Below, one piece after another: positions 59,301-61,092 of a stretch of DNA of 64,000 nt. Origin of the DNA: Delphinus delphis (Eukaryota; Chordata; Mammalia; Artiodactyla; Delphinidae); contig NC_082684.1 in assembly GCF_949987515.2 (NCBI RefSeq), forward strand, positions 45,598,006 to 45,662,005. Reading direction: 5' to 3'. A program made the position numbers and the translations under genes. How positions within the stretch are numbered: the stretch's first letter is position 1; every line of letters begins with the position of its first letter. Below the pieces are notes generated by a model. The model was given only the letters and a program-made list of their open reading frames with translations. It was not told where the DNA came from and made no database searches.

Positions 59301-60853
59301 CCCCATAAGCACTAGGTGTTTTGGCTCCATAGTATTTCTATACTTTGTATTTTTCTTATATAAGTCACATTTCATTATTGACTTACATGTCCTTCTGTCC
59401 CCTTTACTCTTATTTCTCTAGTACGATGCTTGATCAGAGCTGGCAAGCAAATATTTAAAATCCAGTATAACTAACTTAATACTACATAAGTTAAGATACG
59501 AAAACAACTTAATAGTGAACACAAGTCCTTTCATACAGAGCAAACTGCAATTTCAACCATCAGCACACCATTTCTCACGTCCTTTCTGTTGTACCTATTA
59601 AGCTCTCTCCTTGGAACACCCTATCCACCAAGAAAAACTAGCTAGTACTTATTCAACCTTTAAGATTAACTTTAGGCATTACATGCTTTAAGTGGCCCAC
59701 CTTAGAACTCCAACACTGGTTTAGACATACCTAGCTCATTATACTAAACTTTTTATATTATAATAACCTATTTCTCTTTGTATCTACAACTAGCATGAGG
59801 CTACCTTGAAAATGCACACTTCATCTCTGCAGTCCTAGTACCTAATCTAATGCCTAGCACAAAAGACATGTATTACAAATGTTTGCAAAATTAATCAATC
59901 AAAGGTGAAAATGATATCTGATTTTTCTTTTCATCTTTAATTCCTATCACACTGATTAGAAAGTACTGGTTGAAATAAATGTGAACATTTCTAACTACTG
60001 ATATTTACAGGTCCTCAGTGGTTTTATATATTTCTATAATATATTTTATATATTTATATTTTATATATATAAACAGATTTTATATATTTCCACTAAAGGC
60101 CTTTTCCACATTTGTAATGTGAAATTTAGTTTTGAACACTGTTTTATGCTCAGTACTAATTCTTTCTATCAGCAATGAATGAAAGCAAACACAGTGAAAA
60201 GGATAATGTTCTCAATTTCAGATTCAGTATTTAACATTTGTATGCACACTTAACAAAGTATCTGAACTTCAAACTCTAAAGTTATTAAAACAAATATAAC
60301 CACGCAATAAAGTTGAATAGAATACAATACCGCTTCCATTTTTAGACTTCTTCTGCCCTGGTTTCTTCTTTGAGGCAGCTGCTTCCAAGGGGGGGGTGGG
60401 CTGTTTAGTAACTGGGACAGGTTCCACTTTTTTGCATGGAATCTTTGATACATCACTTTCTTTGGTGACCTGTTCTTCTAGTACAGGCTTGTGTTTCTTT
60501 TCCTTCTTCTTTCTTTCTCTAACACTACTTGAACTTTCAACCACATTCAGTGGAACAGGTACAACTTGCTCATCTTCCACAGCCAAGGCATCAGATAATT
60601 TAAAGTCCCGGGGTACACTCTCAGAATCAGATTCATGGAGGTTCCCATTTTGGAGTTCTTTCTTTTTATTCTTTTTCTTTTCTGCCTTCTTTTTATCTGT
60701 TTTGGTAGGAATAAGCTTTTGTTCTCTTTTCTGTTTTGCAAGAACTTCATCATATAATGTTTCTTTCATGAAAAGCCAGAAGAAGAGGAAAATTACTGTA
60801 ATAACTACTGAAGGAATAAGAACAATAAAATATGTTGACTCGTAAAACTCCAT
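881..60853 (-). CDS. KTN1: KTN1 (kinectin), partial: 33 coding exons, residues 1-1089
   Basis: Kinectin is an integral ER membrane protein whose long cytoplasmic coiled coil has been reported to bind kinesin, the elongation factor EEF1D and Rho-family GTPases. I recognise it from the start [15 protein letters not shown], the segment [20 protein letters not shown] and the [17 protein letters not shown] block shared with its paralogue RRBP1. Thirty-three exons with AG/GT borders were placed by eye. Their lengths sum to 3267 nt (1089 codons) with no frame conflict and no stop, so the gene looks intact here. Human kinectin is 1357 residues; about 270 C-terminal residues, including the published kinesin-binding region, fall outside the left edge. 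Predicted layout: membrane helix at about 7-29, Lys/Glu-rich linker to about 320, then coiled coil. The gene is broken by introns of up to 14 kb. Alternative splicing of kinectin is well known. Identity is very secure; individual borders are manual calls. Confidence 0.97.
971..4197 (-). other. KTN1: KTN1 intron 32-33
   Basis: 3.2 kb. The only recognisable content is a decayed L2-like 3' segment at about 3640-3790 on the plus strand (AGGAAGCATCCC, ATTGATCCCGTCC). I saw nothing else. Confidence 0.6.
4198..4284 (-). CDS. KTN1: KTN1 coding exon 32
   Basis: 87 nt, phase 0-0, 29 codons. Acceptor AAATGATTAG. The donor AAG|GTTGTA departs from GTRAGT but is the only border that keeps frame and the expected TSK|ER junction. 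It encodes [20 protein letters not shown] then QDKVNKTSK, the block most strongly shared with RRBP1. Confidence 0.93.
5040..5290 (+). repeat. MIR
   Basis: Recognisable MIR core: CTCATAACAACCCTAAGAGG, CCCATTTTATAGATGGCAAA, ACACAGCAAATGAGGGGGCA. Ancient mammalian SINE, diverged. Confidence 0.75.
6006..6215 (+). mobile_element. CHR-type tRNA-derived SINE, short form
   Basis: Starts GGGCTTCCCTGGTGG and has A-box (TGGCACAGTGG) and B-box (GGGTTCACGCC) regions. It ends in an A-rich AAACAAAC tail. Target-site duplication aaaagtttaacaga lies at 5992-6005 and 6216-6229. Antisense to KTN1. Confidence 0.93.
6523..6613 (-). CDS. KTN1: KTN1 coding exon 31 (module 7, 91-nt exon)
   Basis: 91 nt, phase 2-0. 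Acceptor GGTTTAG, donor AAT|GTAAGC. It encodes (V)[18 protein letters not shown] then [12 protein letters not shown]. Last exon of the repeated array. Its end is also conserved in RRBP1. Confidence 0.95.
7098..7319 (+). mobile_element. CHR-type SINE, short form, 30-A tail
   Basis: Full-length short form with an uninterrupted tail of 30 A at 7290-7319, suggesting a fairly young copy. Flanking repeats aacattcttggg and aacagtcttggg differ by one base. Antisense to KTN1. Confidence 0.92.
7491..7683. mobile_element. Non-autonomous hAT DNA transposon (about 193 bp)
   Basis: Terminal inverted repeats: AGGGGTTGGCAAACT at the left, AGTTTGCTGACCCTT at the right. It is flanked by an 8-bp direct repeat with one mismatch (gctcgata at 7483-7490, gctctata at 7684-7691), the size expected for hAT. 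Internal text (GTGGCCCACAGAGCC) is typical of Charlie-type MITEs. The exact family is not assigned. Confidence 0.8.
8141..8337 (+). mobile_element. CHR-type SINE, short form with internal deletion
   Basis: Opens GGCCTCCCTGGTGG. It lacks the stretch GCGTCCGGAGCCTGT found in its relatives and the CACAACAGTGA block near the end. Flanked by gttcaaaaa and gttcaaaga. Antisense to KTN1, about 210 nt from exon 30. Confidence 0.9.
8547..8584 (-). CDS. KTN1: KTN1 coding exon 30 (module 7, 38-nt exon)
   Basis: 38 nt, phase 0-2. Acceptor TTTTAATAG, donor AAAGT|GTAAGT. It encodes [12 protein letters not shown] plus GT of Val. The Pro-Pro pair is unusual for a coiled coil and may mark a break in the helix. 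Confidence 0.93.
8585..9661 (-). other. KTN1: KTN1 intron 29-30
   Basis: 1.1 kb, AT-rich. A short MIR-like trace (TGTGCAAAGCACTGAG at about 8836-8851) is the only hint of a repeat. No other feature seen. Confidence 0.5.
9662..9730 (-). CDS. KTN1: KTN1 coding exon 29 (module 7, 69-nt exon)
   Basis: 69 nt, phase 0-0. Acceptor TTTAAATAG, donor CAG|GTAGGT. It encodes [23 protein letters not shown]. Confidence 0.95.
9860..9940. repeat. 29-bp tandem repeat, 2.8 copies
   Basis: Unit aaaatacattataattgaga followed by gtcgattat. Copies at 9860-9888 and 9889-9917 are identical, and a third, 23-bp partial copy runs 9918-9940. It directly abuts a 5'-truncated SINE. Confidence 0.95.
9941..10121 (+). mobile_element. 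5'-truncated CHR-type SINE
   Basis: Begins inside the element (AGAGTCCCCTGCCGATG) and lacks the opening and the A-box; the B-box (GGGTTCGTGCC) and A tail are present. The junction is the GAGAGTC shared by the upstream tandem repeat and the SINE. Confidence 0.88.
10215..10445 (-). mobile_element. MER20-like hAT element
   Basis: Text such as GGGGGCTGCCCACATACTG, AGATGTTCAGCAGCATCC and AAAAATGTCTCCAAATATTG is recognisable as MER20 in reverse orientation. Diverged; borders approximate. Confidence 0.75.
10698..10718 (+). repeat. 21-base G homopolymer
   Basis: Uninterrupted run of 21 G on the plus strand (C in the KTN1 transcript), in otherwise AT-rich intron between exons 28 and 29. No element body is recognisable next to it. 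Confidence 0.95.
11040..11830 (+). mobile_element. Ancient L1 fragment
   Basis: Degraded L1 ORF2 end and 3' text on the plus strand: CACTTTGGAGGACAATTTAG, AAGTATCCATAAACCAGG, ACCATGAAGCCATTCAACG. No open frame of length. An AC repeat lies within it. Confidence 0.65.
11673..11693. repeat. (AC)n microsatellite
   Basis: About ten uninterrupted AC units inside the decayed L1 fragment. Confidence 0.9.
11885..11975 (-). CDS. KTN1: KTN1 coding exon 28 (module 6, 91-nt exon)
   Basis: 91 nt, phase 2-0. Acceptor AAATTCTAG, donor CAG|GTAAAT. It encodes (V)[18 protein letters not shown] then [12 protein letters not shown]. Confidence 0.95.
12040..12320 (+). mobile_element. Old L1 3' end
   Basis: Text resembling mammalian L1M 3' ends: GATGGATACATGTCATCATA, AGTTGTAACAAATTACCAC, CTCTCAATTCTGTAAACCT. 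Diverged, without preserved target repeats. Confidence 0.65.
13016..13037. repeat. (GA)n microsatellite
   Basis: GA dinucleotide run of about ten units in intron 27-28. Confidence 0.9.
13317..13354 (-). CDS. KTN1: KTN1 coding exon 27 (module 6, 38-nt exon)
   Basis: 38 nt, phase 0-2. Acceptor TGTTTCTTAG, donor ATTGT|GTAAGT. It encodes [12 protein letters not shown] plus GT of Val. Confidence 0.93.
13355..13826 (-). other. KTN1: KTN1 intron 26-27
   Basis: 472 nt of unique-looking AT-rich sequence. No repeat, RNA gene or extra exon seen. Confidence 0.6.
13827..13895 (-). CDS. KTN1: KTN1 coding exon 26 (module 6, 69-nt exon)
   Basis: 69 nt, phase 0-0. Acceptor TTCTTCTTCAG, donor GAG|GTATAG. 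It encodes [23 protein letters not shown]. Confidence 0.95.
13972..14062 (-). CDS. KTN1: KTN1 coding exon 25 (module 5, 91-nt exon)
   Basis: 91 nt, phase 2-0. Acceptor TTATTGTTAG, donor CAG|GTGAGA. It encodes (L)[18 protein letters not shown] then [12 protein letters not shown]. Only a 76-nt intron separates it from exon 26, the shortest intron in the gene here. Confidence 0.95.
14511..14734 (-). mobile_element. CHR-type SINE, short form
   Basis: Inverted copy ending CACCAGGGAAGCCC at the right; its 3' tail is the GTTT repeat at 14518-14540. Sense to KTN1, in intron 24-25. No convincing target duplication seen. Confidence 0.9.
14851..14888 (-). CDS. KTN1: KTN1 coding exon 24 (module 5, 38-nt exon)
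   Basis: 38 nt, phase 0-2. Acceptor TATATTTTAG, donor AACTT|GTAAGT. It encodes [12 protein letters not shown] plus TT of Leu. A sense-oriented SINE begins about 115 nt beyond its donor. Confidence 0.93.
15170..15480 (+). repeat. L2-like fragment
   Basis: Plus-strand L2-type text: CTTGGCTTAGATGTCAGTTC, AGGAGACCTTCCTGAAC, CATAGTACTTTGATAAGC. Borders approximate. Confidence 0.6.
15987..16055 (-). CDS. KTN1: KTN1 coding exon 23 (module 5, 69-nt exon)
   Basis: 69 nt, phase 0-0. Acceptor ATTGTCAAG, donor CAG|GTAAAA. It encodes [23 protein letters not shown]. Confidence 0.95.
16205..16295 (-). CDS. KTN1: KTN1 coding exon 22 (module 4, 91-nt exon)
   Basis: 91 nt, phase 2-0. Acceptor TTATCTAAG, donor CAG|GTATTG. 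It encodes (V)[18 protein letters not shown] then [12 protein letters not shown]. The [10 protein letters not shown] segment is the closest match I recall to the single equivalent region in the paralogue RRBP1 (RIRSIEALLEAG). Confidence 0.95.
16296..16972 (-). other. KTN1: KTN1 intron 21-22
   Basis: 677 nt, unique-looking. A 76-codon minus-strand open frame at 16471-16701 has no family resemblance and no fitting splice borders. Confidence 0.5.
16973..17010 (-). CDS. KTN1: KTN1 coding exon 21 (module 4, 38-nt exon)
   Basis: 38 nt, phase 0-2. Acceptor CTATTTCTAG, donor AAAGT|GTAAGT. It encodes [12 protein letters not shown] plus GT of Val, matching exon 12 in its SxxxLxEELxKV pattern. Confidence 0.94.
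17011..17629 (-). other. KTN1: KTN1 intron 20-21
   Basis: 619 nt. Contains only a short L2/MIR-type tail (CAGTGCCTGGCATAAAGTAA near 17426-17445). Otherwise nothing recognised. Confidence 0.5.
17630..17698 (-). CDS. KTN1: KTN1 coding exon 20 (module 4, 69-nt exon)
   Basis: 69 nt, phase 0-0. Acceptor TTTGAAAAAG, donor CAG|GTAATA. It encodes [23 protein letters not shown]. Confidence 0.95.
17699..18870 (-). other. KTN1: KTN1 introns flanking coding exon 19
   Basis: Two introns (17699-18361 and 18453-18870) around exon 19. Both are unique-looking AT-rich sequence without a recognised repeat. Confidence 0.5.
18362..18452 (-). CDS. KTN1: KTN1 coding exon 19 (module 3, 91-nt exon)
   Basis: 91 nt, phase 2-0. 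Acceptor ATAATTTCAG, donor AAT|GTAAAG. It encodes (C)[18 protein letters not shown] then [12 protein letters not shown]. Closely similar to exon 22 of module 4. Confidence 0.95.
18871..18905 (-). CDS. KTN1: KTN1 coding exon 18 (module 3, shortened 35-nt exon)
   Basis: 35 nt, phase 0-2. Acceptor TTATTTTAG, donor GATG|GTAAGA. It encodes [11 protein letters not shown] plus TG of a Cys codon. One codon shorter than its 38-nt counterparts, so module 3 is 65 residues. Confidence 0.92.
19089..19397 (+). mobile_element. CHR-type SINE, long form
   Basis: About 310 bp, with the CACAACTACTGAGCCC and GAAGACCCAACGCAG segments typical of the long form. Flanked by gaaaacacaagacag (19074-19088) and gaaaacacaggacag (19398-19412). 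Confidence 0.92.
19750..20081 (+). mobile_element. CHR-type SINE, long form
   Basis: Full long form ending in TAAATAAATTTATAAG. Flanked by aaaattgattgt (19738-19749) and aaaactgattgt (20082-20093). Confidence 0.92.
20756..21122 (-). mobile_element. CHR-type SINE, long form, inverted
   Basis: Inverted long form, from the T-rich tail to CACCAGGGAAGTCC. Flanked by gtccatttttt and gtccatcttta. About 670 bp from the plus-strand copy at 19750. Confidence 0.9.
21690..21960 (+). repeat. L2-like fragment
   Basis: Text such as CAAAATCAGGTTTAGCTGTC, CAAGAACCAAGTCTCATTCA and TAGTACCTAGCATA is characteristic of L2 3' ends. Diverged. Confidence 0.55.
22745..22949 (+). mobile_element. CHR-type SINE, short form
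   Basis: Perfect target duplication gaccagagga at 22735-22744 and 22950-22959. A deletion and substitutions damage the B-box region (GATGCAGCGCGGTTTGTG). Antisense to KTN1. Confidence 0.93.
23340..23500 (+). mobile_element. L1 3' end fragment
   Basis: L1 tail text: CCTGTTGTATAACACAGGGA, ACTTTACTGTACACCAGAAA, CAACTATACTTCAATAAA. 5'-truncated. Confidence 0.7.
24795..25015 (+). repeat. MIR
   Basis: Diverged MIR: TGCAAAGCACTAGGCTAC, AGGTTAAGCAATTTGATCAA, TTTCAAACCCATTCTC. Confidence 0.6.
25346..25414 (-). CDS. KTN1: KTN1 coding exon 17 (module 3, 69-nt exon)
   Basis: 69 nt, phase 0-0. Acceptor TTCTTTTAG, donor CAG|GTAAGG. It encodes [24 protein letters not shown] 6.4-kb repeat-filled intron follows and splits module 3. 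Confidence 0.95.
25415..26237 (-). other. KTN1: KTN1 intron 16-17
   Basis: 823 nt. The only notable content is an A-rich patch at 25828-25858. No recognised element. Confidence 0.5.
26238..26319 (-). CDS. KTN1: KTN1 coding exon 16 (module 2, shortened 82-nt exon)
   Basis: 82 nt, phase 2-0. Acceptor TTCTCATAG, donor AAG|GTGTGT. It encodes (S)[18 protein letters not shown] then ISNKMEEFK. It is three codons shorter than the 91-nt exons at the same module position, so module 2 is 63 residues. Confidence 0.94.
26463..26500 (-). CDS. KTN1: KTN1 coding exon 15 (module 2, 38-nt exon)
   Basis: 38 nt, phase 0-2. Acceptor TTTCTAACAG, donor AAAAAG|GTGATT. It encodes [12 protein letters not shown] plus AG of a Ser codon. 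Unlike most 38-nt exons here its last base is G and its donor is GTGATT. Confidence 0.92.
26866..27058 (+). mobile_element. CHR-type SINE, short form
   Basis: Flanked by a perfect 15-bp duplication aacagaagagggttt. It lacks the CGCGTCCGGAGC segment present in most other short copies. Antisense to KTN1. Confidence 0.93.
27217..27285 (-). CDS. KTN1: KTN1 coding exon 14 (module 2, 69-nt exon)
   Basis: 69 nt, phase 0-0. Acceptor CTTGTTCTAG, donor CAG|GTAGAT. It encodes [23 protein letters not shown], with the LKxEVQKLQxL pattern seen again in exon 17. Confidence 0.95.
27286..27666 (-). other. KTN1: KTN1 intron 13-14
   Basis: 381 nt. Nothing recognised. Confidence 0.5.
27667..27757 (-). CDS. KTN1: KTN1 coding exon 13 (module 1, 91-nt exon)
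   Basis: 91 nt, phase 2-0. Acceptor TCTGTTAAAG, donor AAG|GTACAG. It encodes (V)[18 protein letters not shown] then [12 protein letters not shown]. The IxEKDxxIK start is shared by the other 91-nt exons. Confidence 0.95.
27905..28050 (+). repeat. MIR-like fragment
   Basis: Weak MIR core: CAACTCCCTAAAATACAT, GAAGTTAAGTAATTTAAGCT, ATTCCAGGTCTTCTGAA. Confidence 0.45.
28433..28470 (-). CDS. KTN1: KTN1 coding exon 12 (module 1, 38-nt exon)
   Basis: 38 nt, phase 0-2. Acceptor TTTCTTAG, donor AAAGT|GTAAGC with T at the last exon base. It encodes [12 protein letters not shown] plus GT of a Val codon. Too short for an open-frame search; placed by homology and its splice sites. Confidence 0.93.
28471..29880 (-). 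other. KTN1: KTN1 intron 11-12
   Basis: 1.4 kb. A short TATC repeat at about 29341-29371 is the only simple structure. No mobile element recognised. Confidence 0.5.
29881..29949 (-). CDS. KTN1: KTN1 coding exon 11 (module 1, 69-nt exon)
   Basis: 69 nt, phase 0-0. Acceptor TTATGAAAG, donor CAG|GTAATG. It encodes [23 protein letters not shown]. First exon of repeat module 1. Like the other 69-nt exons it encodes 23 residues, has a Glu/Asp-Asn-xx-Leu-Lys core and ends in Gln. Confidence 0.95.
29950..30365 (-). other. KTN1: KTN1 intron 10-11
   Basis: 416 nt. Nothing recognised. Confidence 0.5.
30366..30532 (-). CDS. KTN1: KTN1 coding exon 10
   Basis: 167 nt, phase 1-0. Acceptor TTTTGTTAG, donor CAG|GTATCT. 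It encodes (D)[38 protein letters not shown] and [17 protein letters not shown]. This is the last exon before the seven repeated three-exon modules. Confidence 0.96.
30680..30830 (+). repeat. L2-like 3' end
   Basis: GAGTGAGCTTTTTGAGATCA, then AGGCTTGGCACAAAATACAT and AATAAATGTGTTAAATGAAT, as in L2 termini. Confidence 0.65.
31150..31556 (+). mobile_element. CHR-type SINE, long form, with internal A15 duplication
   Basis: 407 bp, flanked by a perfect 17-bp target duplication ttaagtcaactacttgg (31133-31149, 31557-31573). Inside, GAGTAGCCCCG occurs twice (31460-31470, 31486-31496) around a run of 15 A. A deletion removes part of the region after the A-box (AAGAATCGCCGGGGACACGG). Confidence 0.94.
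31929..32016 (-). CDS. KTN1: KTN1 coding exon 9
   Basis: 88 nt, phase 0-1. Acceptor TTTCTCCAG, donor CAAG|GTAAGG. It encodes [20 protein letters not shown] then TAEHEAAQQ and the first base of an Asp codon completed by the next exon. Confidence 0.95.
32017..33427 (-). other. KTN1: KTN1 intron 8-9
   Basis: 1.4 kb without a recognised repeat. It holds the weak cassette-exon candidate at 32299-32343. A 74-codon plus-strand open frame at 32909-33133 is not assignable. Confidence 0.5.
32299..32343 (-). other. KTN1: Weaker candidate KTN1 cassette exon, 45 nt
   Basis: In the intron between coding exons 8 and 9. CCTGTCAG precedes 15 codons ([15 protein letters not shown]) followed by CAG|GTATAT, phase 0-0 like its neighbours. 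The open frame continues 11 codons further upstream, to the acceptor-like TTTAG at 32378-32379, but that longer 79-nt form would be out of phase. The pyrimidine tract is weak. The minus strand is A-rich here, so coil-like residues can arise by chance. Confidence 0.25.
33428..33560 (-). CDS. KTN1: KTN1 coding exon 8
   Basis: 133 nt, phase 2-0. Acceptor CTGTTTTCAG, donor AAG|GTGATA. It encodes (K)[18 protein letters not shown], then [20 protein letters not shown] and AVTQLK. Coiled coil. The candidate cassette exon at 32299-32343 lies in the intron that follows. Confidence 0.95.
33915..34104. mobile_element. MER5A-like hAT element
   Basis: Decayed element with an inverted-repeat-like end GAAGTTTGAGAACTACTG and internal text CATGCAGATTCCAGGATTCC. 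Borders and family are approximate. Confidence 0.6.
34377..34483 (-). CDS. KTN1: KTN1 coding exon 7
   Basis: 107 nt, phase 0-2. Acceptor CCAGTTCC-side border is ATTTTAG|TTC, donor AGCAA|GTATGT. It encodes [20 protein letters not shown], then [15 protein letters not shown] plus two bases of the next Lys codon. The ENxILRDA segment is shared with RRBP1. Confidence 0.95.
34484..36940 (-). other. KTN1: KTN1 intron 6-7
   Basis: 2.5 kb. From about 36100 the sequence turns pyrimidine-rich with L2-like text (CTTCACTTGGCTCCCCAG near 36343) and a MER5A-like patch at about 36490-36560. The first 1.6 kb holds nothing recognised. Confidence 0.4.
36941..37081 (-). CDS. KTN1: KTN1 coding exon 6
   Basis: 141 nt, phase 0-0, 47 codons. 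Acceptor CTCTTCTAG, donor AAG|GTATAT. It encodes [40 protein letters not shown] and TQQMQMK. Coiled coil, near-identical to the human protein as I recall it. Confidence 0.96.
37187..37539 (-). mobile_element. CHR-type SINE, long form
   Basis: Inverted long form from the T-rich tail to GCACCAGGGAAGCC. Flanked by caatcatgaatt (37175-37186) and caatcttgaatt (37540-37551). Sense to KTN1. Confidence 0.92.
37763..37969 (-). mobile_element. CHR-type SINE, short form
   Basis: Perfect target duplication aagaaagaacat (37751-37762, 37970-37981). Inverted, sense to KTN1. Confidence 0.93.
38855..39200 (-). mobile_element. Decayed L1 3' end with internal tandem duplication
   Basis: Inverted L1 tail: ATATAACTGACATAGAATAT at one end, CATGCTGTACACTACATCCC and CTGGACCTATTTATTTTACA at the other. 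Split by an expanded T-rich segment at 38941-39095. Confidence 0.6.
38941..39095. repeat. Irregular tandem repeat with a hairpin motif
   Basis: TTCTCGTTATGAGAA occurs at 38993-39007, 39014-39028 and 39066-39080. Its arms TTCTC and GAGAA can pair around a 5-base loop. ACAGTTACAAACTTTTTT is also repeated (38941 and 39050). Confidence 0.85.
39652..39768 (-). CDS. KTN1: KTN1 coding exon 5
   Basis: 117 nt, phase 0-0, 39 codons. Acceptor CAATTGTAG, donor CAG|GTGAAG. It encodes [20 protein letters not shown], then [19 protein letters not shown]. This is the start of regular coiled coil, corresponding to the kinectin segment that normally follows exon 4 directly. Confidence 0.96.
41374..41495 (+). 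mobile_element. Short tRNA-derived SINE (about 120 bp)
   Basis: GGGGACTTCCCTGGTGGCCC to CCACATGCCACGTGGCAGAG. A simpler relative of the CHR elements, ending soon after the tRNA-like part. Flanked by diverged copies of aaaagaatgcaaa. Confidence 0.85.
41500..41700 (+). repeat. Possible L1/HAL1 ORF1-like remnant
   Basis: CCCCACCAAACTATCATTCA and AAGTACAAAGACAATAAAAC recall the conserved end of L1-type ORF1. Heavily decayed; low certainty. Confidence 0.35.
42103..42460 (-). mobile_element. L1 3' end, inverted
   Basis: Inverted copy of the same tail seen in the full-length L1: TTTCTGCTGTACAGTGAAGT, TATATGTATACATATATCCC, CACTAGCTATCTATTTTACA. 5'-truncated. Confidence 0.8.
42520..42715 (+). repeat. 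MIR
   Basis: Well-preserved core: AGATGGGTAAACTGAGACAC, GAGGTTAAGTAACTTATCTA, AGAGTCCAGATTTGAATCCA. Confidence 0.8.
43644..43688 (-). other. KTN1: Candidate unannotated KTN1 cassette exon, 45 nt
   Basis: In the 14-kb intron between coding exons 4 and 5. Reading the gene strand, a pyrimidine tract and TTATCTTCAG precede 45 nt, followed by TTG|GTAAGT. The phase is 0-0, matching both flanking exons, and the 15 codons ([15 protein letters not shown]) have no stop. Its GxLxALVxxL..KDL pattern resembles the start of exon 5 ([16 protein letters not shown]), and 13 of 15 bases around GCACTTGTA match. The segment is absent from the canonical human kinectin as I recall it. It could be a real alternative exon, a decayed exon copy, or a chance pseudo-exon. 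Confidence 0.45.
44871..45063 (+). mobile_element. tRNA-derived SINE nested in the L1 5' end
   Basis: Inserted 22 bp inside the L1 start. The 15-bp duplication aagatggtggagaag (44856-44870, 45064-45078) is L1 sequence. The body has GACCCAGTGCAACC and lacks most of the CHR long-form middle. Confidence 0.92.
46410..47010 (+). repeat. T-rich tract in the L1 5' region
   Basis: About 600 bp dominated by T with scattered C and G (TTTTTGTTGTTGGGTTTC and similar), between the purine-rich L1 start and ORF1. It produces long hydrophobic spurious reading frames. Confidence 0.8.
47525..48385 (+). pseudogene. L1 ORF1 remnant
   Basis: L1 ORF1 encodes an RNA-binding chaperone. Recognisable pieces are [16 protein letters not shown], then [20 protein letters not shown] and [11 protein letters not shown] near the end. 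Frames shift between these pieces and stops occur (for example after NQVQEA at 48019-48021), so no protein can be made. Confidence 0.85.
48440..52612 (+). pseudogene. L1 ORF2 remnant (endonuclease and reverse transcriptase)
   Basis: ORF2 normally supplies endonuclease and reverse transcriptase for retrotransposition. Visible are an endonuclease segment ([17 protein letters not shown], near 49207-49255), the reverse-transcriptase motif FADD at 50880-50891, and a Cys-rich C-terminal motif at 52181-52234. The reading frame is broken by a SINE at 48521-48849, an in-frame TAA at 50588-50590 and several frameshifts. The last 304 codons (51638-52552) remain open, the longest open frame in the window. 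Confidence 0.88.
48521..48849 (+). mobile_element. CHR-type SINE, long form, nested in L1 ORF2
   Basis: Target duplication aaagacacagactgg (48506-48520) and aaagacactgactgg (48850-48864). It interrupts the endonuclease-coding part of the L1. Confidence 0.92.
53288..53333. repeat. (AC)n microsatellite with CATA lead
   Basis: About 20 AC units following CATACATA, about 410 bp upstream on the plus strand of exon 4. Confidence 0.93.
53752..53882 (-). CDS. KTN1: KTN1 coding exon 4
   Basis: 131 nt, phase 1-0. Acceptor is the T-run plus TTTAAAG, donor AAG|GTAAGC. It encodes [20 protein letters not shown], then [16 protein letters not shown] to VIQDALKK. The segment is related to RRBP1 (EKAGIIQDTWHK region). 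The exon is followed by the largest intron in the window (14 kb). Confidence 0.95.
54113..54325 (-). mobile_element. L1 3' end, inverted
   Basis: TTTCTGCTGTACAGCAAAGT, then TATAGTTCCCTGGGCTATAC and GTAGGACCTTGTTGTTTATC. Same terminal family as the copy at 42103. Confidence 0.75.
54680..54815 (+). mobile_element. Old L1 3' end
   Basis: GGAAACTCTGTACTTTCCAC and ATGAACCTAAAAGTGCTGTT followed by an A-rich tail, as in L1M 3' ends. Confidence 0.65.
54834..54943 (+). mobile_element. Short tRNA-derived SINE
   Basis: GGAGTTCCCTGGTGGTCCAG to CATGTGACTCGGCC. Same simple type as the element at 41374. Followed directly by an AAT repeat. Confidence 0.85.
54944..54985. repeat. (AAT)n microsatellite
   Basis: About 14 mostly perfect AAT units grown from the tail of the preceding SINE. 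Confidence 0.9.
55266..55436 (-). CDS. KTN1: KTN1 coding exon 3
   Basis: 171 nt, phase 1-1. Acceptor TTAAATTACAG, donor AAAG|GTAATA. It encodes [20 protein letters not shown] and then [17 protein letters not shown] to KIEADK. This acidic, mixed segment is one of the most recognisable parts of kinectin and lies just before the coiled coil. Confidence 0.96.
55437..56814 (-). other. KTN1: KTN1 intron 2-3
   Basis: 1.4 kb of AT-rich, unique-looking sequence. No repeat or extra exon recognised. Confidence 0.5.
56815..56952 (-). CDS. KTN1: KTN1 coding exon 2
   Basis: 138 nt, phase 1-1. Acceptor TTTTTCATAAAG, donor AATG|GTGAAA. It encodes [18 protein letters not shown] through [16 protein letters not shown], the second half of the basic cytoplasmic linker. 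No membrane segment or clear heptad pattern is present. Confidence 0.95.
57490..58065 (+). mobile_element. Old L1 3' end split by a SINE
   Basis: GCTAAGTGAAATAAGCCAGT, GTATGATTTCACTTATATGA and GTGATGACTGTGCAAGAATG on the left; ACTTTAAAATGGTAAATTTT and ATTTGTACCACAATAAAA on the right of the SINE. Decayed L1M-type end. Confidence 0.8.
57763..57985 (-). mobile_element. CHR-type SINE, short form, with internal duplication
   Basis: Perfect target duplication agaacttatact (57751-57762, 57986-57997). The segment CTCCGGTCGCACAG is duplicated in tandem at 57830-57859. Inserted into an older L1. Confidence 0.92.
58411..58732 (+). mobile_element. hAT-Charlie-type non-autonomous element
   Basis: CTACAAAGGGCTGAACAGTA, GGTTTTGTGGGCCATTTAGA and CCAGATTTGGCTCACAGGTT, ending TTGCCTACCCTGACC. 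Exact family not assigned. Confidence 0.65.
59160..59430 (+). repeat. L2-like fragment
   Basis: CCCAGCTCAGGCACTGTCTC, CTCTGTAAAGCTTTTGACCC and CTTATTTCTCTAGTACGATG resemble L2. Confidence 0.5.
59570..59900 (+). repeat. L2-like fragment
   Basis: CTCTCCTTGGAACACCCTAT, CAACCTTTAAGATTAACTTT and CTAGTACCTAATCTAATGCC. A second diverged L2-type stretch. Confidence 0.5.
60030..60085. repeat. AT-rich low-complexity tract
   Basis: Almost only A and T, with repeated TTTTATATAT-type words. Confidence 0.8.
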
Positions 60854-60883
60854 GGTGCTTTTGTTAATGTGATCCTATAAAAC
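60331..60883 (-). CDS. KTN1: KTN1 coding exon 1: 5'UTR end, start codon, membrane anchor, Lys-rich linker
   Basis: The acceptor TTCACATTTAG precedes 30 nt of 5'UTR. The start is the ATG at 60851-60853 in a strong context (CACCATGG), and it opens the recognised kinectin N terminus. Residues 7-29 form one hydrophobic helix without a cleavable signal peptide, consistent with an ER signal anchor. After it come basic clusters ([23 protein letters not shown]), a [15 protein letters not shown] block and [18 protein letters not shown]. The exon encodes 174 codons plus 1 nt and ends ...NGS|G at donor GCG|GTATTG. An alternative acceptor (TTTTATAG) 10 nt further in would only shorten the UTR. A separate non-coding first exon is expected beyond the window. 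Confidence 0.96.
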
Positions 60884-61092
60884 CTAAATGTGAAAGAAGG
60901 AAGAAACAAAAACCTGAGTCAGTCTTATTAAACACAAAAAATCTCTGTTCTTTCAAGTGGTATTTCATATTTAACCTGATCTACAAATCTGAACAGGTTT
61001 TTTAAAACACATACTGGATTACTTTGCCAAATACAATTTGAATATACTTTTAAAAAAATTTTGTGGTAACTAGGAGTGTAACACAGCCTTCC